Below, one piece after another: positions 54,814-64,000 of a DNA stretch of 64,000 nucleotides. The notes under the pieces were generated by a model, which was given only the letters and a program-made list of their open reading frames with translations, did not search any database and had not been told where the DNA came from. The translations under genes were made by a program, and so were the position numbers. Each line of letters opens with the position of its first letter. Position 1 is the stretch's first letter. Origin of the DNA: Dactylellina haptotyla (Eukaryota > Ascomycota > Orbiliomycetes > Orbiliales > Orbiliaceae); NCBI GenBank assembly GCA_031310005.1, contig CM062384.1, positions 1,984,001-2,048,000 on the forward strand, read 5' to 3'.

Positions 54814-57123
54814 CTATACATAACCACCAGCCCTCTTCCACTCCTCATGTGACATTAACCTCCCTTCCTCCGCGCCCTCCTCTTCATCCTCCTCATCAGC
54901 CTCCTCCACAATCCTGTCCCTCGCCACATCAGTCGGCGAAATTGCAGAACCAATACTGTCCACCTGCGAAACCCTCCTCCCGTTAGCAACAGTATCTGGT
55001 AACAACCCAGGGCTAGAATCAATAGAAACGCGGTTATAGGCCCTCTTGGGCCTCTGAGGTAAATTATGCTCCACACTTAGATCTAGACAGTAATCGTTCT
55101 GGTCAAGCTGCCAGTCTCTTATGTGATGTATTTCTGCGGACCCGCCGCCACCACCACCATCACCTGCAAAGACGCGTGTTACTCTTCTGCTGCTGTTGAA
55201 TCCTCGTGGGAAGGCGGCTTGTGAAGGTAAAATACCTATTGTGTCTAAGACCGCTGAGTCGCGATGGGTGCGGGATTCCATTGCCTGTTTCGCCATTTGT
55301 TAGAAATCTGATTCTAGAGGAGGTTGAAATTACACTAAGTATGGATTGGTTGTGCCCCACTGTAAAGAAACTAGTATTCCCCGTCCGACTCGCGCTGCTT
55401 CGCCCGCCGCTGACAATCGATCCCCTAGGCGCAATGATCCTCTTTACTACTTCGGATATGTGAAATTTGGAGGACCCGTTTTCTATTGCGTGGTCTCCCT
55501 TCTCTAACGCAACGATTGCATTCGTCAGCCCGCCGCCTGTGGTCGAAGATTTCGACTTCTTCGTCGTGGATGCGTGCGATCCTGCTTGCGAGTTCCGTAG
55601 TGTGGTAGACAATCTGGATCCCACTGTACTTTTGATCTTTCTTGCCGTCTTACCCAACAACGGTTTTAACGCGGGAGCAGAAGCAGCAATGATGCCAAAG
55701 TTATTCTCAACCGCAGCATATACAGCGAGCCGCCATGATCCCCCTTTGTGGTTTTGGACGAATCCGGTTAGCTAAAATGAGAAAGAATTATCCGATTGGA
55801 TAGGTCTAGTATGGGTGCTTCCTTACATGTTTTATCGGGGTCTTTGATAGCCAATGGAAGCTCGGCGAGGGCGAGTATCGAAGCTATCGTTGCGCTGTGC
55901 GGAGAAATTGCAACATGAGCGAGGCTGTAAAATGCGTTGTGCGTTTCGTTCTCCCCAGTAAAACTCACATGGATCCACACCCGAAGATGCAAAGGACCAT
56001 AGTCTTTTGCTTTCTCCCAACTTTCAAAGCTATATAGTTTGCCAAGCAATCAGTCCTGTCGTCCTGAAGGGAAGAATGGTACCCAAAAGGGGGGTTAAAA
56101 AAATAAAAAAAATAAAAAAAGTACGCACCCAAAAGCATGCGAACAGGCATTACCAGTATCCATATGTTTGTTGCGACATTAAAGGCGAGTATAACATGCC
56201 AGAATAGCGCTCTATCGATACATTTCCCACCGGTTTCATATATATCCCATTGCTTGCTAACGGGTATACACGCCAGCACCAACGTGAGCACAAACGCAAT
56301 CATCATAGCGGCTATAAATGCGAAGGTCGCCTGTGTTATTGCATGGAAGCGGTTCGTGCCCGGTAGACGCAGGTAAAACGATAGTATAGAGAGTTTGATA
56401 AAGTTAAGGGTAACGGGTTGGAGGATTACTTCGGCGTATAGGAGCTGATCGTGGACCGGTCAGATTAGTATACATATTCTATCAGGGCGATCGGAAACAT
56501 GCATGCCTTGAGGACGTAGGTTAGCTCGTCGTCTTCGAGGTCATTGATGTGGCTTCCTTCTCCTTTGAATGTTCCTATTACATATTTATCAGTATAGGGT
56601 AAATTCACAATTTGGGGGCCAAGGTTATCCCACCTGCCACGGAGAGCATCGTTGCCGTGATATTAATAGCCTTTTAACTTGTCAGTTCCGCCGTTTACCT
56701 AATCGCAATGTTGAATCATATATGTGCGAATAAATACCAGCGCCCCAAGAATCCACCAATCATCCATACCGAAAAAGGTAACCATCCTCACCCTCGTCCA
56801 TATTCGCATGCTAACGATAATTATCGAAAAAGCGAGTAGCACCAGCGGTACCGTCAAGATTTCTTTGTTATCATTTGGAATGTGACCTGGATGTACCTGA
56901 ACCCACGGATGATCTCGTCGGACATTCTATTAGCTTGGTGAACTCAATTAACAAAAATATCTCTTTTACGATCTTGAGAATGAAAAATTGGGTGCGAAAA
57001 ATATAACAACTTAGATGAAGTTAGAGAAAGAGCGGTATACGTACGTACATGGTCGGTGGGCGAAGCTGATGACTGGACTGTTCGTGTGTCATTTGGTGCC
57101 GTCCCAATATTGACCTCTGACAT
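54814..57123 (-). CDS. Fungal rhodopsin-domain (PTH11-like) membrane protein, reading frame probably interrupted
   Basis: Exons in transcript order: 57123-57049, 56926-56738, 56670-56634, 56574-56507, 56445-56129, 56029-55969, 55894-55827, 55771-55334 and 55284-54814. The product has about seven membrane spans with the family signature RIWTRVRM and GMDDWWILGAL, then DDELTYVLK, LLYAEVILQPVTLN, KLSILSFYLRL, CIPVSKQWD, ALFWHVILAFNVATNIWILV and VENNFGIIAASAPALKPLLG, and a long cytoplasmic tail rich in S, G and E. Such proteins include surface-sensing GPCR-like PTH11 relatives. Two problems are seen. Within the fifth exon the frames of LLYAEVILQPVTLN and KLSILSF do not agree across a T4 run near 56400, and no canonical splice joins the seventh and eighth-listed exons in frame. 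The intron after LTYVLK would use a GC donor. Either a decaying gene or assembly errors would explain this. Confidence 0.6.
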
Positions 57124-58537
57124 GACCGAAAAATGGTTTAAAAAATCAAAACCATCTAATAATAATAATACTAATAATAATTAAAAGCCACGAGGGGAGA
57201 GAGAGAGAAAGGAAATAGTGGCGATAAAACAGTATTGAATTTAAGGCTTTAAGAGGTTTCTAAGACCTGGAATGTACCGAGAGTCTAAATATATAAGCGA
57301 TAGCTTTGTTTTCGGGGGTCTGGATTCCAAGGAAAGGCATGCCCTTTTTGAAAGACCTAAAAACAGTCAACTAAAAATGAGGAGCAACGCACGGATCACA
57401 ACGTGAATGAGACAAGCTTTAGAGTATTTATCATGGCAGACAAAAGGACTAGTCTCGGGAGACTTGCGGCTGTGGTTTCATCCGCTGCGGCAATTGCTTT
57501 TCTCTTTTTATGGATATCTAGTAAATTTCCCTTTTGATTTGGATACCTCTCGCGGCAATGAGAGAAAGGGGACAGAGAGGTTCACGCTTTTTGAAAGAAG
57601 GATGGCATCATGAAACATTATCGAGGCGATTTGCTCGTCCACTTAAACCACGTCCATCTGCAACAGGGTTAGTTACCTTGAGCGGTAGACTACCCATGAA
57701 CCACTCGGGCAAAATTCGAAGGCTAGAATGCGACAATCGGGCGGCGCATATGGGTGCTATGGCATGCCTCCACCTCCTCTTGTCCACCGTGATTGTATTT
57801 GTACCACACATTCCATCTGCATTCCGTATAACAATTATCATCTACTTTATACGTCGTTGATAAAAGATATCGCCGCATCAGGCAGTCGGGCTAGGCGGAA
57901 TGCGAACAAAATGTGTTGGATTTGCAGCGGCTTGATTTTCTGGTTCCTGTTCATCTGGTCTCCGTTTTGTGATTCCTCCTGAAATCGTACCAACAGGGTG
58001 GGGAGACGCCGCAAACGGAAATTCATCACGATAGCCGCATCGGGGCGGCTGAAGGTCAGCAGTGCTTGCAAAGTCCCCTTACGTATCTACGCCTTCTTAA
58101 CCGGCTGGGATTAAAAAAAAAAAAGAGATCAAATCGATCGAGGGATATCGAATTCTCAAGGAGTGCGATGTTCATGCACTACGACATCACGACCTGAATG
58201 AAGACAAATGCGAAGATTTGGAGAGTGTGATGACAACGGCATTATTCGTCATTCGATGTAAGTGGGCCAAAGAAAAGAAAGTATACACCAAAACCCAAGA
58301 AGGCATTACAGAAATACATATCTCATAAAATCAAGTTCGGAGGCAAATGGCTTTTTTCTTCTCTCTGGGAAAACCCTGCGTTCACCATTAATCTAGCACA
58401 ATACAAACAGATCGGAGGGCTAGTGATATACATAAGAAGAAAAAGAGGTACTTTTAGTCTCTCGGCAGTTCTCTCTTTGACCGATGGCAACGAATCGAGT
58501 GGCTGGCTTCGAGGCCCGCCGGGTTGTTGTTCACTTA
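57124..58537. other. Intergenic region, no supported gene
   Basis: About 1.4 kb between the start of the rhodopsin-like gene and the eIF3g stop. It is AT-rich, with a short TAATAA repeat near 57155-57180 and an A12 run near 58111-58122. ORFs up to 108 codons carry no motif. Confidence 0.45.
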
Positions 58538-59534
58538 TTACTGCGAACGTTTCGCGAATTCAACCTTCAAGATCAAGTGTCCGTAACCAACTGTATAAAG
58601 AAAATGATAATCAGTAATCGGATCCGATGCACCGTAAAAGATATTTTTGTAGAAGAGTCAGGAACTTACAGCCATCCATCTTCTCACACGCTCTCTGGGC
58701 ATCCATTCTGTCTTGATAACTGACAAAAGCGAAACCCTTGGCCCGTCCGGTTTCCCTATCCTTCGCCAAAAACACCCTGGTAACTCTTCCGAATCTTTCA
58801 AACATGTCTCGAAGATCCTGTTCCTCTGCGAATTCGCTAAGATTCGTGACACGGAGCGTTGCGAGGTCATCACGCTCACGGCCGCCACCAAAGGACGACG
58901 AGGCGCCGGTTTCCTTGCCCTTGTTTCGTAGATGCGGAGGCACGTAGCTGCCACCTGCGGTACCGCCGCCGGCACCCATATCTGGAGATCCCGGTCGAGA
59001 TTCGTCTAGCGCTTCGCCAACCGGCGCGAGGGTATCTTTGAACGGGCACCTGGCGGTGAAATGGTCTCCCTGGCAGATACGGCAGGAGACCTTCTTGTCC
59101 TTTACGTTGGCCTTTAGCATGGAGGTGGATTCCTCCTCCTTCTCCTCCTTCTTCCACTGTGGGCTAGGTTTGAATAGAATGTTCTCTCCAACTGTTGTGG
59201 TGGTCAGGTCCGGGCCAGGTGGGTGGCCCTTCTCCTGGCCGAATTTAGCCCATTCTCTCCTCTCGGCGACGCGCGGGTTGACTCGCTCCTTGATGACGGA
59301 AATCTTGATTTTGCGGGTGGTCTTGATCTTCTTGCCGTTCTCACCAATTCGGTAGGTTATTGTTGTCTTGGTGCCATCTGGGTTGCTGATGATCTGGTTT
59401 TGGGGGAGGGCATTTGGGTCGTCGAACTCGTCTTCGTCCGCCCATTCTCTTCGTGCTCTGTTAACGACATCATGGTTAGTCGAAGCTGTTCTGGAGCTCC
59501 ATGCTCGTTGCAAAAGGATTATAACATACGCCAT
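58538..59534 (-). CDS. TIF35: Translation initiation factor eIF3 subunit G
   Basis: Three exons in transcript order, 59534-59530, 59457-58670 and 58590-58538, give 281 aa. The first coding exon is only 5 nt (ATGGC). The N-terminal eIF3g region contains [20 protein letters not shown] and [20 protein letters not shown], then a CCHC zinc knuckle ([17 protein letters not shown]), a Gly/Arg linker with [12 protein letters not shown], and a C-terminal RRM ([39 protein letters not shown], ending [13 protein letters not shown]). eIF3g with eIF3i forms part of the eIF3 complex at the mRNA entry side of the 40S subunit and supports scanning and reinitiation. The start is fixed because the frame upstream of the acceptor at 59457 lacks conservation, while M-A joined to A-R-R-E-W matches the family. 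Confidence 0.95.
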
Positions 59535-59972
59535 ATCTGCTGCGTGTACGGTTTTATATTGACTGAATAGAGGTCGGTTATCGGCTGCTGGGAGACAAGT
59601 CTGGCGGGATATCTCTGGGACTGATAGCTGGAGGATGTGATTATGTCGGTGAAGGCGGGCGTGTCTTATGTTCTTTCCGTCGTCGTCGTCGTCGTCGTCG
59701 TTGACTCAGCTTTTTATTTCAATTTTTAATTTTTGGGTTTTTTGTTGCCACACAAAGACGGTCACGTGGGCGCCTCTTCGCAACGACACGCAACGCAACA
59801 ACACATATTCTTCTCACGGCTGGCTACGAGGCTGGCGTCTCTTTCGACATGTTCTCTTGTGCTCTCTCTCGAGGACGGTTCTGGTTGTCTTGGGAGGTAG
59901 TTTGATATTGAATGGTAATATACGTAATTACTCGTTTCTCCCAGCTGGCCAGGAGACCTTCCAAAATTTACA
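59535..59972. other. Promoter of eIF3g and 3' flank of FOL1
   Basis: About 440 bp. A (CGT)n trinucleotide run lies at about 59678-59701, upstream of the eIF3g start. No gene was seen. Confidence 0.5.
59678..59701 (+). repeat. (CGT)n trinucleotide microsatellite
   Basis: Eight or so CGT units (GTC/ACG repeats on the other strand) about 150 bp upstream of the eIF3g start codon. Confidence 0.75.
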
Positions 59973-62428
59973 TCACTCGGGCCTCCATATCGCTTCCGCC
60001 ATTTTCGCAACCTTGACCATCTCGTCCACATCATGCACTCGAACAATATCTGCTCCTCCAGCAACACAGGCGGTAACGGCCGCTCCAGTCCTACAGTGTT
60101 AAATTAGTCAGATATGCGATCTTATTATGTAAATCTAATAGTCAGTGGAGAGGGAGGTGGTAAACTTACCCCCACTGCCTCTCATCCGCCTTTGTTACCC
60201 CGGTAATATCCCCAATAAACCGTTTCCTGCTCGGTCCCACCAACCACGGGATCCCGTTCAGCCCCTTCCTTCCCCTCAACTCTCCAAAGTTCCTCAATAG
60301 CTCCAAGTTCTGCCTCTTATCCTTCGCGAACCCGATTCCTGGGTCCAATATGATCTTCCATCGTTTGATCCCTGCCTTCAGCGCGATATCCAGTCGTTCC
60401 TCCAGTTCCCGCCCGACAGTCTCCACCACGCCGTCCGGGTAGTCCGCTAGCGAGTCCATCGTCTGCGGGTTACCCCTCATATGCATTAATACTATCGGCA
60501 CATCTAGCTCAATTGCCGTGTTTACCATTTCCGCGTCCAATATACCCCCTGATATATCGTTGATGATATCTGCGCCGGCGAGGACGGCTGCCCGCGCTAC
60601 GGCCGCTCTGAATGTATCTATCGATATCGTTACACTGCGTACTGCGGGGTCGACGGATGATCGGATCGCCTTTATCGCGGGGATGACCCGGCTGATCTCC
60701 TCTGCTTCTGAGACGTCGTCTGCGTTCGGCCGGGTGGACATACCACCGAGGTCGACTATCGAAGCGCCAGATTTTACAGCCTTGGCGACGGTGGCTGCGA
60801 CGTTGTTGACGTTGTGCAGGCCGCCGTCGGAGAAGGAGTCCGGTGTGAGGTTTATGATGGCCATTATGTGTGTCCGGCGAGTTTTGCTCGTTGGTTGTAA
60901 GGAAGGAATGGAAGGAGATAACAGCACGCGAGGGTAAACCGTCGACTCGCCGGGAAGGACGGATAGGTGTGATGCAAATGTGGTGGAAGTCTGCGGGTGT
61001 GGTAAATTTGGGGCGATATCGCACAGCGGGCGGAGCACAAACTCTCGCTCGAGCATCGATGCGTGGGGGATAGTGAGTTCCGGTAGGGATATAACTTCAG
61101 TGCCGTAGAGGAGAATGTCAAGGTCAATATTCCTAGGTCCCTTGTCGACAACTTTTACCCTTCCAAAGGAGTTTTCGATATCCTGCAGTTCTTTGAGAAG
61201 CACAGTTGGCGACAGGCTCGTCTGGGCTTGGCAGACGCCGTTGAGGAATGTGTCTTGGTCCTCGACGTACATTGGCTTGCTTTCGTAGAGGGATGATGTT
61301 CTGATTACTTTGACGCCGCGTTTGTTGAGTTCTGAGAGAGCGTTTCTAATCATTCCAAACTTGTCGCCTAGGTTAGACCCAAACGCGATGAAGACATCTC
61401 GAACTCCCTCAGGGCTAGTCTCTACTAGTGGAGCAAGAGAGGATTTGAAGTAGGATTTATGCCGTGTGATTTCCACCTCTGATGACCGAGCTAGAGCTAG
61501 AGCGCTGGGCTTTTCGGCTCGCACATTGGCAGACTCAATGTCACAGTCGATGCAGAGCACCTTGGCGATACCGGTGACAAGGGCCTCGATCGTTTGATAG
61601 CTCGAGGCTTCAACATGGTTGACGACTGCGTCAGAGGTCTTTTTAGCGTTATATATCGAGGTTTTGGTATCCAAAGTTCCCGTTGCATGTAACGGCTTGT
61701 AGAGTATGAGGTTGATTACGACCTGCTGCCTCTCCAGCCTTTCACAATCGTTAACCCCAATTATTGTGGCAACCTTGAGGTTGCGTATCAGAATTTTGTC
61801 CTGGGTTTCCTGGACTCCATCCTTTCTGCGAACAATCTCGAGCCCCGCAGCGTCGGCTCTTAGAAGATTTTTAGGTTGTTCTACTTTGACGTAAACCCAC
61901 TCGCCGCGAAGACCGTCCCCGAGAACGACAGCAGCGATAGATTCTGCAAGATTTTCGAGGGATTCAAAGCTGTTTTCCTGAATAATCTTTGTGGCAGCCT
62001 TGCATACGGTGCCGTAATTGATAGAGTGGTCCAGGTGGTCTGTGGAGCCTGCTAGACCAACTGACGTCTTGATTCTCAAGCTCACGACGACGGGCTGGGG
62101 TTTGGGCTTGTGCCATGCATCAAGGCCAGTGATCGCGGGCCTATAATTTTATTATTGTTTTTTATAAATATATGAATGCAACAAATATGTGATATATCTT
62201 GCGATCGACTTACAGGGTCAACTCATTGACGGCGATAAAGTCGGAGACATTCTCAAGCTGGAACGACATGGTCTTCAAGTCTATATAGCTGCGGCGCTGG
62301 AGTTCTCTCGACACCAGTGGCAACGAAAGGCGAGGGTAGTAGAACCTTTGAGGATGAAATTGTCTTGGGAATATATTTCTTCGGCAAAGACGAGCTGCAA
62401 GGGACACACACGACCTAGCGGCCGACAT
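59973..62428 (-). CDS. FOL1: Trifunctional folate synthesis protein FOL1 (FolB, HPPK, DHPS)
   Basis: Three exons in transcript order, 62428-62214, 62140-60170 and 60090-59973, give 767 aa. In order: an Arg/Ser-rich, acid-poor leader (MSAARSCVSLAARLCRRNIF) that looks like a mitochondrial presequence; two dihydroneopterin aldolase (FolB) units (LENVSDFIAVNELTL, LIRNLKVATIIGVNDCERLE); HPPK with FIAFGSNLGDKFGMIRNAL and GPRNIDLDILLYG; and DHPS with IINLTPDSFSDGG, SIDTFRAAVARAAVLAGADI, DPGIGFAKDKRQNLEL and WLVGPSRKRFIGD. The protein converts dihydroneopterin to dihydropteroate, and yeast Fol1 is mitochondrial. DHPS is the sulfonamide target. A second in-frame ATG at 62269 (MSFQLENV) could start a form lacking the presequence. 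The last exon completes DHPS with RVHDVDEMVKVAKM. Confidence 0.95.
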
Positions 62429-63836
62429 ATGTATACACCGTTATTCGAAGCTTACACACAGAGGATAAGTAGTGCAGTTCAGGGTCGGTTATCGCCTGCT
62501 GCCAATTGGGTGGGCTAGTTGCAGTGCAGTCGTGGTGCGGACTGGGAGAGACGGGAAAATGCAGTGCAATGGCATTTCGCACGGCAGTACAACCAGCAGC
62601 TGTTAATTCGGTAGGTTACTCCCAATCCTGTGGGAAACGTTCGACAGGATTAATTTTCACGCGGTCCTGCAAACATCGGCGACCGGCAGGCGGCAGCAAC
62701 ACAAAACGTTCGGATTGGGCTGCTAACAAAGGGCTGGTTCGATGCGGACATTGCCTGGACATGGTGGACATGGTGGACGAAAGTTTTCACATGGCGGGAT
62801 CCCGATGCGGACCTGCAGAAGAATCCTCGCTAGACGGGGAGTGGAAATGAATGGAATGTCAACTGCGGAGTGATTGAGGCGAGGGTGCTATTTGGAGGCC
62901 GGAAGCATATATACACGTCTGGCTAGCTATAAGTGTGTATACACGCGGTTTTTATAACCATATCCTTCGTTCAGTTAAAGATCGATCGATTAGATTAGAT
63001 AGCAGGGCAGCATCATCGTGAAGATTTATCTAAAACTTGTCGGAGGTTGTGGAGACCGACCCCGCATGTTCGGCATCGGGTAGACTGAAGAGGAGGAGAG
63101 GCTGATGGATTAATAATGATAATATCGGTGCGGGATTCGCAAAAGCGCATCACGCCTCTGTTTCTTTATACCAGCCAGTCGACGACGGCTTGAGTACGAT
63201 AGCGATACGGATGGATTGGGGGTCAGCACGGATATTCAACCTCGGTAATTAAACGGGCCCAAATGGAAGCTGGTTCGGTCAAACCAGCCAGCAGCCAGCC
63301 CCATGCAAGGTCCACATGGACTCGTGCAGGCCATGGCCCGCCGCCCATAAGGCCCATCCATCATCCATGGCAAGCAGAAGGCGAGAAATGCGGAGAGACA
63401 ACGGGGTAGCAGCACAGCAAAGAGCCCGACGCTAAACGAGCATCTGGCAGCTGGCAGCAGAATCGACCGGGGCCGAACATGTGAGAGCGGTGCCTCGGCT
63501 TGACCGTCCCCTCCGCCCAAACAAACCCTCCGCGCCAACCACACCCACACCAGCCAACAGCACCACCGCGTAGCAGCTGGCTGGGTCGCAGCAGGTAAGC
63601 CGAAGTGGACAGGCGTCACCGAATCCCGCTTTCGTCCTTTCTTGCTTCCTTTCCCCGGCTACCGCCCTCCTCCAGGCGAAATAAATATCTTGCAGCCACC
63701 GTCCCGGCTTCACCTCTTCCTCTCTTCCCATCCACCCATCCATCACTCCCATCCCATATATACACACACACACACACCCGTATATATACCCAGACCACCC
63801 GTTTGTAGTATATAGAATATACGTAGTACCTGCAAA
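62429..63836. promoter_or_regulatory. Divergent promoter region of FOL1 and the terminal gene
   Basis: About 1.4 kb between divergent start codons. The right end holds a CCATATATA segment, a (CA)n run at about 63762-63777 and a second GTATATATAC at 63780-63789, within 75 bp of the next start, which may act as TATA-like elements. ORFs on both strands (up to 167 codons) are compositional. No RNA gene was seen. Confidence 0.5.
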
Positions 63837-64000
63837 ATGTCTCCTAGTAAGTAGCAACAAGAGTGCTCTCTCTCGCACGTGTCTCCCGTCCCCAACCCGG
63901 GTATGGGGGCTGGAACGGAAAAACTCTGCGAGCATTCGCGCTGATGATCGTGTGCCCTCTGAACAGCCATCACAACCCCAATCACAAAGCTCTTCGGCGT
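63837..64000 (+). CDS. Probable nitronate monooxygenase / 2-nitropropane dioxygenase, N-terminus only
   Basis: The gene starts with a 10-nt coding exon (63837-63846, ATG TCT CCT A) followed by a GT-AG intron (63847-63966) and an exon from 63967 that runs off the window. The 15 or so readable residues (MSPTITTPITKLFG) match the N-terminus of fungal NMO/NPD-family flavoproteins, which normally continue with the FMN-binding Met-Asn and His-Pro-Ile segments. These FMN enzymes oxidise alkyl nitronates such as propionate 3-nitronate. Only the extreme N-terminus is visible, so the assignment rests on a short stretch; the downstream sequence would settle it. Confidence 0.5.

Noticed and set aside
1-64000. 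CRISPR arrays, prophage or bacterial operons
   Set aside because: No regularly spaced direct repeats; genes are intron-bearing and eukaryotic throughout.

Overview
The window is chromosomal DNA of a filamentous ascomycete (Pezizomycotina). The evidence is many short spliceosomal introns (about 45-130 bp, mostly GT-AG) inside recognisable fungal housekeeping genes, fungus-specific fusions (LeuC-LeuD isopropylmalate dehydratase, FolB-HPPK-DHPS), a PTH11/rhodopsin-type membrane protein, an NDT80/PhoG regulator and long pyrimidine-rich leaders. An orphan ORF and the family mix would suit an early-branching class such as Orbiliomycetes, but the sequence does not settle that.

Layout. 1-5.5 kb: the 3' part of an HD-domain nucleotidase, a QDR-type MFS transporter, V-ATPase subunit F and an NPC2-like lipid-transfer protein. 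5.5-12.6 kb: a 3.3 kb intergenic/leader region feeding a PHD+SET gene (SET3-like) with a long 3' flank. 12.6-21.4 kb: a seven-exon long-chain acyl-CoA synthetase, a protein-lysine methyltransferase (Efm6-like), a nine-exon class III CoA-transferase with an 8-nt micro-exon, and a GST. 21.4-24.4 kb: an AT-rich, gene-free stretch with a 400-bp inverted-repeat element (MITE) and an intron-bearing tRNA-Pro(CGG). 24.4-31.3 kb: an AN1 zinc-finger/UBL protein (Cuz1-like), an orphan 524-aa ORF, cystathionine beta-lyase and a type I membrane protein. 31.4-42 kb: a kinesin-6 divergent from nucleoporin SEH1, an acidic nuclear protein, a disordered orphan protein and LEU1. 43.7-54.8 kb: an NDT80-family transcription factor followed by an 8 kb gene desert. 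54.8-64 kb: a rhodopsin-domain protein whose frame appears interrupted, eIF3g, mitochondrial-type FOL1, and the first exons of a probable nitronate monooxygenase that runs off the end.

Most genes are independent housekeeping or metabolic genes; there is no evident biosynthetic cluster. Methionine (cystathionine beta-lyase), leucine (LEU1), folate (FOL1) and acyl-CoA metabolism are scattered rather than clustered. All splice structures were built by hand from frame and family conservation. For each complete gene except the interrupted rhodopsin-like one, the summed exon length was checked to be a multiple of three. I saw no convincing new multi-gene system. The most distinctive items are the micro-exons, the GC-AG introns, the MITE beside the tRNA, the gene desert and the orphan ORFs.
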